The notes below the pieces were generated by a model. It worked only from the letters and a program-made list of their open reading frames with translations, did no database searches and was not told where the DNA came from. A stretch of 64,000 bases of DNA from Cellulomonas edaphi (GTDB taxonomy: Bacteria > Actinomycetota > Actinomycetes > Actinomycetales > Cellulomonadaceae), in contig NZ_JAUCGR010000001.1 of NCBI RefSeq assembly GCF_030362815.1, positions 240,024-304,023 of the forward strand, read 5' to 3'. Each line of letters opens with the position of its first letter. Position 1 is the first letter of the stretch. Of the stretch, positions 14,893 to 25,300 are shown piece by piece. Position numbers and translations under genes: made by a program.

Positions 14893-16479
14893 TCAGAGCG
14901 CGCCGGTGGCGGCGCTCTCCAGGACCGCCCCCGAGCCGTCGAAGGTCAGCAGCCGGTCGGCCACCTTGTCGATGAAGAACCGGTCGTGGCTGACGACGAC
15001 CACAGCTCCCGGGAAGTGGATGAGCGCCCGCTCCATCACCTGCGCGCTGGCCAGGTCCAGGTGGTTGGTGGGCTCGTCGAGCACGATCACCGACGCCCCG
15101 GACAGCAGGCACGCCGCGATGGCGACGCGAGCCCGCTGGCCGCCCGAGAGCGTGCCGATCTTCTGCCGCAGCTCCGCCTCGGAGAACTGCAGCATGGTGA
15201 GGAAGCGGTTCACGTTCTTCTTGGTCGCGCTGTACGCGAGGGTCCCCGGGGCGGCGCTGACGTAGTGCGCCACGGTGTCGTCGAGGTCGAGCTCCTCGAC
15301 GGCCCGGTTGTAGGAGACGAACGAGGCACCCTTACGCCACACGATGCGGCCCGCGTCGGGCTCGGTGACGCCGGTCAGCACGTCGAGGAGCGTGGACTTG
15401 CCCGAGCCGTTGGCGCCGACGACGGCCACACGGTCGCGCCGGTGCAGCGAGAACGTGAGGTCCTCGAACAGCGGGTCGCCGCCGAAGCCCTTGGTAATGC
15501 CCTCCACCTGGAGCAGGTTCTCGCTGACGTGCAGGTCGGCGTAGATCGACGTGATGATCTCGTCGACCGGGCGCGGGGCCTGTCGCTTCTTGATGTCCGC
15601 GAGCCTGCGGGCGGTGCCGCGCTCCTTGACGGCCTGCCGACGGGCGTCGCTCGCCTCCGCCTCGTAGGCGAGCAGCTCCTCCTCGTGCGCGAACTGCCGT
15701 TCCAGGGCCTTGATCCGCGTGGCCTTGGCGCGCACGTACGCCGTGTAGCCGCCCTCGTACTCGTGCAGCCGGCGGTTCTCGATCTCGAGGATGCGCGTGA
15801 CCGCGCCGTCCAGGAACTGCCGGTCGTGCGAGACCACCAGCACGGCACCGGGGTAGGTCTGCAGCCAGCCCTCGATCCACCGCACGCCCGCGAGGTCGAG
15901 GAAGTTGGTGGGCTCGTCGAGCAGCAGCACGTCGGGTCCCTGGACCAGGATCCGGGCCAGCGCGGCGCGGTTGCGCCACCCGCCCGAGAGCCGGTCGACG
16001 GGCAGCGCGCGGCGCTCCTCGTCGAACCCCAGCCGCGTCAGCACCGTGTCGATCGTGTTCTCGTACGACCAGCCGTCGAGCGCGTCCATGCGCTCGAACA
16101 GCGCGGCCTGCTCCGCCAGCAGCCGGGACATCTCGTCGTCCGCGACCGGCTCGCCGAGGCGCTCCCCGATCGCGTCCAGCCGAGCCTGCGTCGCGTGCAC
16201 CTCGGGGAACAGGTCGCTGAGCTCCTCGGCCACGCTGCGATCCCCCGCGAGCTCGGAGAACTGCGAGAAGTACCCGATCGTGAGCCCGAGGTTGCGGTCG
16301 ACGGTGCCGGACGTCGGCTCCCTGCGGCCCAGCACCAGCTCGAGGAAGGTCGTCTTGCCGGTGCCGTTGCGCCCGACGAGACCGACGCGGTCACCCTCGC
16401 GCACCTTGAGGAACGCCTCGCGCAGCACCACCTGGTCGTCGAACTGCATCGACACGGCGTTCAGGCGGATCAGGCTCAC
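14893..16479 (-). CDS. ABC-F family ATPase (ribosome-associated type)
   Basis: This 528-residue protein has two ABC nucleotide-binding domains in tandem and no transmembrane segments, which defines ABC-F. The first domain shows Walker A GRNGTGKTT and signature LSGGWRNRAALAR. The second shows GANGSGKST and LSGGQRARVAIA. The linker (residues about 230-310) is rich in charged helix (KATRIKALERQFAHEEELLAYEAEA), the P-site tRNA-interaction motif region. ABC-F proteins act on ribosomes, either as translation factors like EttA or as antibiotic-protection proteins. The linker length here does not decide which. GTG at 16477-16479 (SLIRLNAVSMQFDDQ) begins at the first conserved strand. Longer in-frame extensions overlap the neighbouring promoter. 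Confidence 0.9.
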   Translation of the reverse strand: MSLIRLNAVSMQFDDQVVLREAFLKVREGDRVGLVGRNGTGKTTFLELVLGRREPTSGTVDRNLGLTIGYFSQFSELAGDRSVAEELSDLFPEVHATQARLDAIGERLGEPVADDEMSRLLAEQAALFERMDALDGWSYENTIDTVLTRLGFDEERRALPVDRLSGGWRNRAALARILVQGPDVLLLDEPTNFLDLAGVRWIEGWLQTYPGAVLVVSHDRQFLDGAVTRILEIENRRLHEYEGGYTAYVRAKATRIKALERQFAHEEELLAYEAEASDARRQAVKERGTARRLADIKKRQAPRPVDEIITSIYADLHVSENLLQVEGITKGFGGDPLFEDLTFSLHRRDRVAVVGANGSGKSTLLDVLTGVTEPDAGRIVWRKGASFVSYNRAVEELDLDDTVAHYVSAAPGTLAYSATKKNVNRFLTMLQFSEAELRQKIGTLSGGQRARVAIAACLLSGASVIVLDEPTNHLDLASAQVMERALIHFPGAVVVVSHDRFFIDKVADRLLTFDGSGAVLESAATGAL

Positions 16480-16609
16480 GGGGTCCTCGACGGCTCGGCG
16501 GCCGCATCGACGGGCGACGACGCGGCGCTCGAACCCTACGTGGCCGCCCGCCAGCCCGCCGTGAGGACGTCGCGCACAATGGCGTGACGACGACGTGAGG
16601 GAGACCGCC

Positions 16610-17617
16610 ATGCCTGCTGCCATCAGCGACGACCGACCCGTCCGCTGGGGAGTCCTCGGGGCCGGCTCCATCGCCGGCACGGTGTGCTCCGACCTGCGGC
16701 TCACGTCGGGAAACGTCGTCACGGCGGTCGCGGCCCGGGACGCCGACCGTGCGGCGGCGTTCGCGGCCGAGCACGGCGCGGCGCGCAGCTACGGCTCCTA
16801 CGAGGACCTGGTGACGGACGACGAGGTCGACGTCGTGTACGTCGCCACGACGCACCCGAACCACCACCGCCAGGCCCTCCTGGCGATCGAGGCGGGCAAG
16901 TCGGTGCTCGTCGAGAAGCCCGTCTGCCTGCACGCGGCCCAGGCGCGCGAGGTTTTCGACGCGGCCCGCGCCGCCGACGTCTTCGCGATGGAGGCGATGT
17001 GGACGCGCGCCAACCCGCTGGTGCGCAAGGCGCAGCAGCTCGCGGCCGACGGAACGATCGGCGAGGTGCGCCACGTGCGCGCGTCGTTCGGCATCGGCGT
17101 CCCGTTCGACCCGACCAGCCGGCTGTACGACCTCGCCAACGGGGGCGGTGCACTGCTCGACCTCGGGGTGTACCCGATCACGATCGCGTCGCTCTTCGTC
17201 GGGTTGCCCGACCGCGCGACCTGGAGCGGCACGCTCTCGCCGACGGGGTCGGACGAGACCGTCGCCGTGCAGTGGACCGCGGCCGGCCGGCCCACGGCGC
17301 AGCTCATGTTCTCCGCCGCGGTCGTGATGTCGAACGACACGGTGATCGGCGGCACCGAGGGCTTCCTCCGCCTGGAGTCCCCCGGGCACCGCCCGTCGGG
17401 GCTGACGGTCAGCGTCGGAGGCGAGGAGCGCCGCATCGAGGACCCGCTCGCGGGTCACGGCGCCGGCTACACGCCGCAGGTGGAGGAGGTCGAGCGGTGC
17501 CTGCGCGCCGGCCTGCTCGAGAGCCCTCTCGTCCCGCACGCCGACACCGTCGCCATCCAGGAGCTCATGGACGAGGGGCTCGCCGCGCTCGGCGTCGTGT
17601 ACCCGCAGGACCGCTAG
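16610..17617 (+). CDS. Gfo/Idh/MocA family oxidoreductase
   Basis: This 335-residue NAD(P)-dependent sugar or polyol dehydrogenase-like enzyme has an N-terminal Rossmann fold (WGVLGAGSIAGTV, about residues 12-24). The family lysine motif follows (SVLVEKPVCLHAAQA, K near 104), then a C-terminal alpha/beta substrate domain including GGGALLDLGVYPI. This is the layout of dimeric dihydrodiol dehydrogenase-like members. The ATG at 16610 has GAGGGAGA upstream. The substrate cannot be named, and no sugar transporter lies beside it. The stop overlaps by 4 bases the stop of the convergent permease, so the two genes share no terminator spacer. Confidence 0.87.
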   Translation: MPAAISDDRPVRWGVLGAGSIAGTVCSDLRLTSGNVVTAVAARDADRAAAFAAEHGAARSYGSYEDLVTDDEVDVVYVATTHPNHHRQALLAIEAGKSVLVEKPVCLHAAQAREVFDAARAADVFAMEAMWTRANPLVRKAQQLAADGTIGEVRHVRASFGIGVPFDPTSRLYDLANGGGALLDLGVYPITIASLFVGLPDRATWSGTLSPTGSDETVAVQWTAAGRPTAQLMFSAAVVMSNDTVIGGTEGFLRLESPGHRPSGLTVSVGGEERRIEDPLAGHGAGYTPQVEEVERCLRAGLLESPLVPHADTVAIQELMDEGLAALGVVYPQDR

Positions 17618-18906
17618 CCCGACCGGGACCGGCGGCGCGTCCACACCGCGTCGATCGCGACGGCCAGTGCGACGAGCGCGAGCATCAGCCAGAACGAGCG
17701 GCGCTGGGCGGAGTACAGGTCGACGACGAACCACGCGAGCACGAACCCGGAGATGCCCGCCGCCGACGCGGTCAGCACGGGCGAGGCCTGGAGCTCGGAG
17801 CGCAGCCGGAACGCCGCGACGGCCACGAGCACGAACACCGCGAGCGACACCGCGCTGCCGATGGACGCGAGGGCGTCGATGCCGAGCACGGTCACGAACG
17901 CGATCATCAGCGCGGCGGTGATCACGAGCCCGCCGTGCCGACCCAGCCGGGTTCCCGAGCCGAACGGCGGCGGGAAGGTGCCGGAGGCGGCCAGCGACGA
18001 CGTCAGCGCCCGGCCGGCGTACAGCGTCGCGGTCACGCTCGAGGAGGTCGCGAGCAGGGCGGCGCCCGCCATCATCACGTAGCCCGCGTGCCCGAGCGCC
18101 GGCTCGGCGGCGACGGCGATGGCTCGCGGGCCCGCCGCGACCACCTCGTCGACCGAGAGCGTGCCGAACACCCCGAGCGCGACGGCCACGTACAGCACCG
18201 TGGTGATCGCCAGCGCCGTGTACATCGCGATCGGCATGTCCCGTCGCGGCCGGCGCAGGTCCGCGCCCGCGAACGAGATCACCCCGAACCCGAGGAACGC
18301 GAAGAACGTCAACGCCACGCTCGCGACGATGTCCCCCGCTCCCGGGTAGGTGCTGGGCGCCAGGAGCGAGGGATCGAGCTGGGACAGCGTGCCGACGACG
18401 AAGATCGCGAACACGACCAGGAGGAGCCCGACGATCACCGACTGGACGTGGTCCACCAGACGAGGCCCGCTCACGGTGACCCACGCGCCCGCCAGCACCA
18501 GCACCGACGCGCACAGCTTGGAGAGCCATCCCCCGGGCGGTCCGTCGGCGATGAGCACCGCCGCGTAGTCGCCGAACGATGCGGACACCATGGCGCCGAC
18601 GACGACGACCGCGGTCAGGTAGCCGAGCCATGCGGTGACGCCGACGAGGCGGCGGCTGCGGTACCCGTGCTCGACATAGGCGATCAGCCCGCCCGACGAC
18701 GGCAGGTGGATCGCGAACTTCACGAGCGTGTAGCCCAGGGCGGCCGACATCAGGCCGGCCAGCAGGAACGAGAGCCAGACGGCGGAGCCCGCGATGGCGC
18801 CGGTCTGCCCCAACAGGGCGAAGATCCCCGCGCCGACCATCGCCCCGACGCCGAGCGTGATGGCGCCGCGCACCGTCAGTCGTGCCTGCGGGGCGGGCTG
18901 GGACAC
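17614..18906 (-). CDS. APC-family amino acid permease
   Basis: This 430-residue integral membrane protein has about 12 transmembrane segments. The first helix carries the APC glycine-rich unwinding motif (ITLGVGAMVGAGIFALLGQTGA, residues about 15-36). Other landmarks are FLAGLMSAALGYTLVKFAIHLPSSGGLIAY and VALTFFAFLGFGVISFAGADLRRPRRDMP, a conserved helix 6/7 region. It should import or exchange amino acids, with specificity not readable. A GTG at 18904-18906 starts the protein (SQPAPQARLTVRG). In-frame sequence upstream overlaps the Mrp operon end. The 71-bp gap to mnhG on the same strand leaves open that it is transcribed from the antiporter operon. Confidence 0.87.
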   Translation of the reverse strand: MSQPAPQARLTVRGAITLGVGAMVGAGIFALLGQTGAIAGSAVWLSFLLAGLMSAALGYTLVKFAIHLPSSGGLIAYVEHGYRSRRLVGVTAWLGYLTAVVVVGAMVSASFGDYAAVLIADGPPGGWLSKLCASVLVLAGAWVTVSGPRLVDHVQSVIVGLLLVVFAIFVVGTLSQLDPSLLAPSTYPGAGDIVASVALTFFAFLGFGVISFAGADLRRPRRDMPIAMYTALAITTVLYVAVALGVFGTLSVDEVVAAGPRAIAVAAEPALGHAGYVMMAGAALLATSSSVTATLYAGRALTSSLAASGTFPPPFGSGTRLGRHGGLVITAALMIAFVTVLGIDALASIGSAVSLAVFVLVAVAAFRLRSELQASPVLTASAAGISGFVLAWFVVDLYSAQRRSFWLMLALVALAVAIDAVWTRRRSRSG

Positions 18907-18977
18907 GCCGGACTCCCTGGTGCGGCCGCGGATGGTGCCGGACGGGACGACCCTAGCGCCGGAGGCGGCTCGTGCTC

Positions 18978-19343
18978 CTAGCTCTCGTCCTCCTTGCGGA
19001 GCCGGTCCAGGTCGTTGGTCAGCTCGTCGACCACGAGCAGGTCGTGGCGGACCTTGCCCGTGCGGTAGCCGGCGCGACCCACCATGTGGGCCGCGACGGG
19101 CGCGGTCAGCATCTGGAAGATCGCGACGAGCACCAGGGCCCACACCGCGCCGCCCGACCGCAGGCGCAGGGCCAGGCCGACGAGCACCAGGATGAGGCCC
19201 AGCACCTGCGGCTTGGTGCCCGCGTGCATGCGGGAGAGCAGGTCGGGGAAGCGCAGCACGCCCACGCCGGCGGCGAACGCGAGGAACGCCCCGCCCAGCA
19301 GGCAGATCGCCGACCCGACGTCGGCCACGGTGTCCCAGCTCAT
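18978..19343 (-). CDS. mnhG: Na+/H+ antiporter subunit G (Mrp/Mnh)
   Basis: This 121-residue protein is the last subunit of the six-gene Mrp antiporter operon. It has three transmembrane segments with the G-subunit signature (LRFPDLLSRMHAGTKPQVLGLILVLVGL, about residues 30-57) and a charged C-terminal tail. Mrp complexes exchange cytoplasmic Na+ (or K+) for external protons and need all subunits. The ATG at 19341-19343 overlaps the mnhF stop by 4 bases. Confidence 0.93.
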   Translation of the reverse strand: MSWDTVADVGSAICLLGGAFLAFAAGVGVLRFPDLLSRMHAGTKPQVLGLILVLVGLALRLRSGGAVWALVLVAIFQMLTAPVAAHMVGRAGYRTGKVRHDLLVVDELTNDLDRLRKEDES

Positions 19344-19726
19344 CGGACCTCCCCCTCGGCCGCGCCGCCGTGCTCGTCGGTCGCGCCGCCCTCCGTGCTC
19401 TCCTCCGCCTCGCGGCGTGCCTTGTCCTCCGCCGCGACCTCCTCGCGCGTCCGGACCCGGCCCTCGCCCTCCGGCTCGACGGCGGCGAACCGGGCGACGG
19501 TCACCGAGCCGACGAAGCCGACGAGGGACAGCACCACCAGCACCGGCACCACGTCGGCGCGGCGCTCGATCGCGGCGTAGAGGGCGACGGCCGCGATCAT
19601 CGTCGTGACCACGATGTCGAGCGCGACGGTCCGGTCCAGGATCGACGGGCCCTTCTCCGCGCGCACGACGGCGAGGACCGCGCCGGCCGTCAGCAGCACG
19701 CCGCACACCGCGATCACCCACGTCAT
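19340..19726 (-). CDS. mnhF: Na+/H+ antiporter subunit F (Mrp/Mnh) with extended acidic tail
   Basis: The first 85 residues form the usual three-helix MrpF subunit (VLAVVRAEKGPSILDRTVALDIVVTTM contains the conserved GPSxxDRxVALD motif). A further 40 residues rich in Glu and Ala (TREEVAAEDKARREAEESTEGG) follow, making it 128 residues long. MrpF normally ends soon after the third helix, so the tail is an extra cytoplasmic or external appendage. It overlaps mnhE and mnhG by 4 bases at each end. Confidence 0.92.
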   Translation of the reverse strand: MTWVIAVCGVLLTAGAVLAVVRAEKGPSILDRTVALDIVVTTMIAAVALYAAIERRADVVPVLVVLSLVGFVGSVTVARFAAVEPEGEGRVRTREEVAAEDKARREAEESTEGGATDEHGGAAEGEVR

Positions 19727-20277
19727 GCGCGCACCCCCGGCAGACCGGTTCCCGCGAGCTCCGCGTCCGACGCGAACGCCCGCAGCACGCGCTCCTCCTG
19801 GTCGAGCACCGCCCGGCGCGCCGCCTCGATGCCGCCCGACTGCCGCACGTCGAGCACGTGCAGGTACAGCATCCCCGTGAGCCGGTGGGCCTCGACGACC
19901 AGCGAGCCGGGCACGAGCGAGCACAGCTCGGCCGTCATGGTCAGGTACAGGTCGGAGTGGCTGCGCAGCTGGACGCCGATCACGGCACCCCGCGGCGTGT
20001 ACCGAGGACGGAGCGCGAGCAGGCTGACCTCGAAGGAGGCGCGCACCACGTCGATCGCGAACCGGGTCGCGAGCCGGACCACCCCGAGCGGACGCACGCG
20101 GCCGTGGAACGCCAGGGGTGTCATGCGCAGCCCCGTGGTGACGGCGAGCCCGAGGACGATCCCGGCCAGCACGTTGCCGACCGAGAGATCGCCCCACAGC
20201 AGGACCCAGACGACGGTCAGCCACGCGACCGTGCCCCACTGGGGACGCGGCCGCGCGCGGCGCGGGTGCAGGCTCAT
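19723..20277 (-). CDS. mnhE: Na+/H+ antiporter subunit E (Mrp/Mnh)
   Basis: This 184-residue MrpE subunit has two N-terminal transmembrane segments (WLTVVWVLLWGDLSVGNVLAGIVLGLAV). It then has the family's globular part (LRPRYTPRGAVIGVQLRSHSDLYLTMTAELCSLVPGSLVVE, LYLHVLDV). The ATG at 20275-20277 overlaps the mnhD stop. The product is required for antiport but is the least essential subunit in Bacillus studies. Confidence 0.92.
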   Translation of the reverse strand: MSLHPRRARPRPQWGTVAWLTVVWVLLWGDLSVGNVLAGIVLGLAVTTGLRMTPLAFHGRVRPLGVVRLATRFAIDVVRASFEVSLLALRPRYTPRGAVIGVQLRSHSDLYLTMTAELCSLVPGSLVVEAHRLTGMLYLHVLDVRQSGGIEAARRAVLDQEERVLRAFASDAELAGTGLPGVRA

Positions 20278-21851
20278 CCGTCGCCACCACCCAGGTCGAT
20301 GCTGATGCGGTCGTCGTGCTCGGCGACGTCGGCGGAGTCGCCGGTGCCGCGCTCGCCGTCGGGCAGGACGGCGTCGATGTACGGCGACCGCTCGACGAGC
20401 GCCTCGGAGGCGCGCTCGGTGTAGGCGTACAGCGGGCCGCCCGCGAACGTGAGCGCCAGGCCGACGCCGATGAGCGCCGCAGCGGGGCCCACCATGCCGA
20501 ACGGGAGCCGGACGGGCCGCGGCTCGACCTCGGGGCTCTGCCAGAACGCCTTGTTCCACGCCTTGACCAGCGCGTAGAGCGTGAGCAGCGACGTGACGAT
20601 GCCGCCGACCACGAGCGTGTACGCGAGCGGCGTGCCCACGTGCACGCCCGCCTCCAGGAGGCCGAGCTTGCCCAGGAAGCCGGACAGTGGGGGGATCCCG
20701 GCGAGGTTCATCGCGGGGACGAAGAACAGGAGGGCGAGCACGGGCGCCACGCGCGCGAGGCCGCCGAGCCGCGTCAGCGACGTCGAGCCCCCCACCCGCT
20801 CGACGAGACCCACCACGAGGAACAGCGCCGTCTGCACGGTGATGTGGTGCGCCACGTAGTAGATCGACGCGCTCCACCCGGCGTCGGAGGACAGCGCGAT
20901 CCCGAAGACCATGTAGCCGATGTGGCTGACGAGCGTGAACGACAGCAGTCGCTTGATGTCGTCCTGCGCGACAGCGCCCAGGATGCCGATCACCATGGTC
21001 GCGAGCGCGAGCCACATGAGCACGTCGTCGAGCCGGCCCTCGGGGAACAGCAGCGTCTGCGTGCGGATGATCGCGTAGACGCCCACCTTGGTGAGCAGGC
21101 CCGCGAACACCGCGGTGACGGGCGCCGGCGCGGTGGGGTAGGAGTCCGGCAGCCACGCGGACAGCGGGAACACGGCCGCCTTGATGGCGAACGCGAGCAG
21201 CAGCAGCACCTGCAGGACCAGCCGGATGCCGGGGTCGATCTCGGGCAGCCGGATGGCGAGCTGCGCGAGGTTCACCGTCCCCGTCGCGGCGTAGACGAGC
21301 GCGATCGCGACGAGGAACAGCACCGACGACAGCAGGGCGACGACGACGTAGATGCTGCCCGCCCGGATGCGCTCGCCGGTCCCGCCCAGCGTGAGGAGCA
21401 CGAACGAGGCCGCCAGCAGGATCTCGAAGCCGACGTAGATGTTGAACAGGTCGCCGGACAGGAACGCGTTGGCGACCCCCGCCGTCAGCACCAGGTACGT
21501 CGGGTGGTAGATCGAGACGGGCGCGGACTCCTCGTCGTCGTCGCGGCCCTGGGCGAGCGAGTAGAGCAGCACGCAGAGCGTGACCGCCGAGGAGATGGTG
21601 AGCATGAGCGCCGACAGCCGGTCGGCCACCAGGTCGATGCCCACGGGGGCGGCCCAGTCACCGACGTCGACCACGAGCGGCCCGTCGTCGACGATGACGA
21701 GCAGCGCGACCGAGGCGAGCAGCACCAGCGACAGGGCCGTGACCGAGACGATCGGCTGCAGCCGCGGCCGGCGATAGAGCGCGAGGGCGAGGCCCGCGGC
21801 GAACAGCGGGATCACCACGGGCAGCGGGACCAACCAGCTCCAGTCGGTCAT
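20274..21851 (-). CDS. mnhD: Na+/H+ antiporter subunit D (Mrp/Mnh)
   Basis: This 525-residue subunit is homologous to the proton-pumping NuoM/NuoN subunits of complex I, with about 14 transmembrane helices. The conserved charged channel residues lie in INVYVGFEILLAASFVLL-type helix 5 (FNIYVGFEILL, glutamate) and in LLLLAFAIKAAVFPLSAWLPDSYPTAPAPV (lysine of helix 7). A hydrophilic C-terminus (GERGTGDSADVAEHDDRISIDLGGGDG) follows the last helix. The ATG at 21849-21851 overlaps the mnhC stop by 4 bases. Confidence 0.94.
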   Translation of the reverse strand: MTDWSWLVPLPVVIPLFAAGLALALYRRPRLQPIVSVTALSLVLLASVALLVIVDDGPLVVDVGDWAAPVGIDLVADRLSALMLTISSAVTLCVLLYSLAQGRDDDEESAPVSIYHPTYLVLTAGVANAFLSGDLFNIYVGFEILLAASFVLLTLGGTGERIRAGSIYVVVALLSSVLFLVAIALVYAATGTVNLAQLAIRLPEIDPGIRLVLQVLLLLAFAIKAAVFPLSAWLPDSYPTAPAPVTAVFAGLLTKVGVYAIIRTQTLLFPEGRLDDVLMWLALATMVIGILGAVAQDDIKRLLSFTLVSHIGYMVFGIALSSDAGWSASIYYVAHHITVQTALFLVVGLVERVGGSTSLTRLGGLARVAPVLALLFFVPAMNLAGIPPLSGFLGKLGLLEAGVHVGTPLAYTLVVGGIVTSLLTLYALVKAWNKAFWQSPEVEPRPVRLPFGMVGPAAALIGVGLALTFAGGPLYAYTERASEALVERSPYIDAVLPDGERGTGDSADVAEHDDRISIDLGGGDG

Positions 21852-22336
21852 CGGCGCACCTCGTCCGCCGGCTGGCCGTCACCGGTCTCGTCGCGCGCGG
21901 TGGCTGCCTGGTCGTCGAGCGTCTCCGAGCCCTCCTCGGTGTCGTCGTCGGCCGTGGCGCGCTCGTCGATCGCCGCCAGGCGGGCGATGCGGCGGTCCTC
22001 GACGTCGTCCTGCACCTCGTCGTGGCGGTGCAGCTGCCACGACCGGTACGCCATGGCGAGCAGAAAGGCGGTCATGCCCAGGGTGATGACGATGGCGGTG
22101 AGCACCATCGCCTGCGGCAGGGGGTCGCTCATCTGCCCCTCGGGCTCGACACCCACCAGCGGCGGCCGGCCGGCCGCGCCGCCCGCCACGAGGAACAGCA
22201 GGTTGGCGCCGTTGCCGAGCAGGATCACGCCCACCAGCACGCGGGACAGCGACCGCTCGAGCAGCAGGTAGACGCCCGCGGTGAAGAGCACGCCGATGGT
22301 CACGACGAGCACGACGTTGGGGGTCATGTCGATCAT
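21848..22336 (-). CDS. mnhC: Na+/H+ antiporter subunit C (Mrp/Mnh) with long charged tail
   Basis: The first about 115 residues are a NuoK-like three-helix MrpC subunit (LLERSLSRVLVGVILLGNGANLLFLVAGG, DPLPQAMVLTAIVITLGMTAFLLAMAYRSW). About 50 acidic residues (DDVEDRRIARLAAIDER...) follow, which most MrpC proteins lack. Two ATGs are possible (22334-22336 and 22325-22327). The first is used because it keeps the 4-base overlap with mnhA. Confidence 0.93.
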   Translation of the reverse strand: MIDMTPNVVLVVTIGVLFTAGVYLLLERSLSRVLVGVILLGNGANLLFLVAGGAAGRPPLVGVEPEGQMSDPLPQAMVLTAIVITLGMTAFLLAMAYRSWQLHRHDEVQDDVEDRRIARLAAIDERATADDDTEEGSETLDDQAATARDETGDGQPADEVRR

Positions 22337-25300
22337 CGACCGACCTCCGTCGGCACGCCGTCGTCGGCCCCGAACGCCGCGTCCTCGCCGGTCTCGGCCC
22401 GGCGGTCGAGCTCGGCGCCCAGCGACCGCAGGATGTCGAGCACCAGCCCGACGACCACCAGGTAGACGCCGATGTCGAAGAACACGCTGGTCACCACGTG
22501 CAGGTCGCCGACCACCGGGAGGTGGACGTCGATGATCCAGGACTGCAGCACGGACCCCCCGAGCACGAGCGCGAACAGCCCCACGCCCGCCGACAGGAAC
22601 AGGCCGAGCCCCAGCAGCAGACCGGGCTGGACCGGCGCGGCCTCGCCCAGCTCGTAGCGGCCGCCGGCGAGGTACCGCACGATCAGCGCGATCCCCGTGA
22701 CCAGGCCCGCCGCGAAGCCGCCGCCGGGCGCGTTGTGGCCGCTGAACAGCAGGAACAGCGAGTAGACGATCATCGTCTGGAACAGCAGCCGGACGACCAC
22801 CTCGAAGACGACCGAACGCCGCTGCGGGGCGAGCGTGCTCCCCGCGCGCAGCCACTCCCGGTCCGTGGCCGGCGCGTCCACGCGCGCGGGGTCGGTGCCG
22901 CGGCGGAGCCGGGCCATGGGATCGGGCGCCCCGGCCCACACGTGACGCTCGGCGCGCGCCTCGTCGGCCCGGAAGATCTGCCCGCCGCGGCGCGAGAGGA
23001 ACACGAGCGACGCGACGCCCGTGGCCGCCACCAGCAGCACCGAGATCTCGCCCATGGTGTCCCAGGCGCGGATGTCCACGAGCGTGACGTTCACGATGTT
23101 GTGGCCGCCGCCCCACCGGACCGCCTCCTCGGCGAAGTCCTTCGACACCGGCTCGTGGATGCGCGCGCCGGGCGCGACGAGGGCGACGCCCGCGACCGTG
23201 AGCCCCACGCCGAGCCCGATCCCCAGCCGCAGCCAGCGGGAGGCGGCCAGCGGCCGGTCGGAGAAGTACGGGGGCAGGCGGCGCAGCACGAGCACGAAGA
23301 CGACCAGCGTCACGGTCTCCACGAGCACCTGGGTGAGCGCGAGGTCGGGGGCGCCGTGCAGCAGGAAGAGGCCGGCGACCGCGTACCCGCCGATGCCCAG
23401 CAGGATGACGGCCTTGAGGCGGCGACGCGCGCGCGCCGCGAGCGCCGCCGAGGCGATGGTCGCCGCCGCGAAGACCACCTGCGCGGGCTGGTCGTACGCG
23501 CGCAGCTCGCGCGGCCAGGTGCCCTGCGTGAGGGTCGTGAGCCCCACGGCCAGCACGAAGACGGCCAGGATGATGCCGAGGTACAGCGGCAGCGAACCGC
23601 GCTGGGTGATGGCCGTGACGTCGGCGGCCACGTCGTCGAGCCGGCGCATGAACCGGCGGTAGACCCGGTCGGCGTCCGGACCCCGGTAGGCACCGGCCTG
23701 CAGCCGCTCGACCCTGTCGCGCAGCAGCCACAGCGCCAGGCCGGCCCCGAGGATGCCGAGCGTCAGCACGAGCGTCGGCGTCACCCCGGCCCACAGCGTC
23801 AGGTGGCCCGGCTCCCCCTCCGGGTACGTGTCGGCGTAGGGCGCCAGCAGCTCCTCGCCCAGCCCGGGCAGCAGCGCGACGGCGAGGCCGAGCAGCGCGA
23901 GCACCATGGCCGGCCACACGAGCATCAGGGACGGCCGCGTGATGGGCGCGGGCTCCGCGCCCTCGACCAGCTCGAGCCGCGTCGTCGTGCCCGGGCTGCT
24001 CGCGCCGTCCATCTGGGTGGCCACGGCGTCGGGCACCACCGCGGAGGCCGGGACCAGCGCGCGCTTGGTCGCGAACGCGCCCCACCACAGGCGCAGACCG
24101 TAGGCGACCGTGAGCACCGAGCCCAGTGCGACGGCGACGAGCACGACGGGCCCGGCAGCGCCCTCGTCGAGGTGGCCCAGCGCCTCGAGGCCGGCCTCCT
24201 TGGCCACGTACCCGGCGAACGGCGGCAGCCCGATCATGCTCGCGGTGGCCAGCGCGCCCGCGAGCGCCGTCACCGGAAGGGCACGGCCCACCCCCGACAG
24301 GCGGCGGAGGTCACGCGTCCCGGTCGCGGCGTCGACCACGCCGACGACGAGGAACAGGGCGGCCTTGAACATGGCGTGCGCGCCCAGCATGGCCAGCCCC
24401 GCGAGCGCCGTCGCCCGCGACCCGAGCCCCACCAGCAACGTGATGAGACCCAGCTGGCTCACCGTGCCGAACGCGAGCACCAGCTTGAGGTCGTGCTGCC
24501 GCAGCGCGCGGTAGCCGCCCAGCAGGAGCGTCCCGCCGCCGAGGACCACGACGCACCAGCGCCAGGACACGTGATCGGAGTAGGCGGGCGCGAACCTCGC
24601 CACGAGGTAGACGCCGGCCTTCACCATGGCTGCCGCGTGCAGGTAGGCACTCACCGGGGTGGGGGCGGCCATCGCGGCGGGGAGCCAGAAGTGGAAGGGG
24701 ATGAGCGCGGACTTGGTGGCGACGCCCGCGAACAGGCAGAAGATCGCCACGGTCGCCGTGGTGCCGCCGGGCGGGTGCGCGACGACCTCGGAGAGCCGGT
24801 AGGTGCCGGCCGCCTCGCCCAGCAGCAGCACGCCCATGAGCATCGCCAGGCCACCCGCCGTGGTGATGACGATGGCCTGCATCGCGGCGCGCCGGCTCGC
24901 CTTGCGGTCGCTGTAGTGGCCGATGAGCAGGTACGACGTGACCGTCGTGAGCTCCCAGAACACGAACAGCAGGAGCATGTCGTCCGACAGGACGAGGCCC
25001 AGCATCGCTCCCGCGAACGCGACGAAGACGCCGCCGAACCTGGCCAGGCCGTGCGCGCTGACCGAGAAGTACCCGGCGCAGTAGACGAGCACGAGCGCAC
25101 CCACGCCGCCGACGATGAGCGCCATGAACCAGCCCAGCGTGTCGAGCCGGAACGTCAGCTCCATGCCGAGCTGAGGGATCCACTGGACCTGCTCGACCGG
25201 CCCGCGGCCCTCGCGGACCGCCGACGTCCACGACAGCGCCCACACGGCCGCGCTCGCCGGCGCGAGGGCCAGGGCCCAGAACGCCCGCCGGCCCCACCAC

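Noticed and set aside
14893-16722. Longer N-terminus for the ABC-F protein
   Set aside because: The extra 81 codons overlap the promoter of the Gfo/Idh gene and do not resemble ABC-F proteins. The family begins at the chosen GTG.
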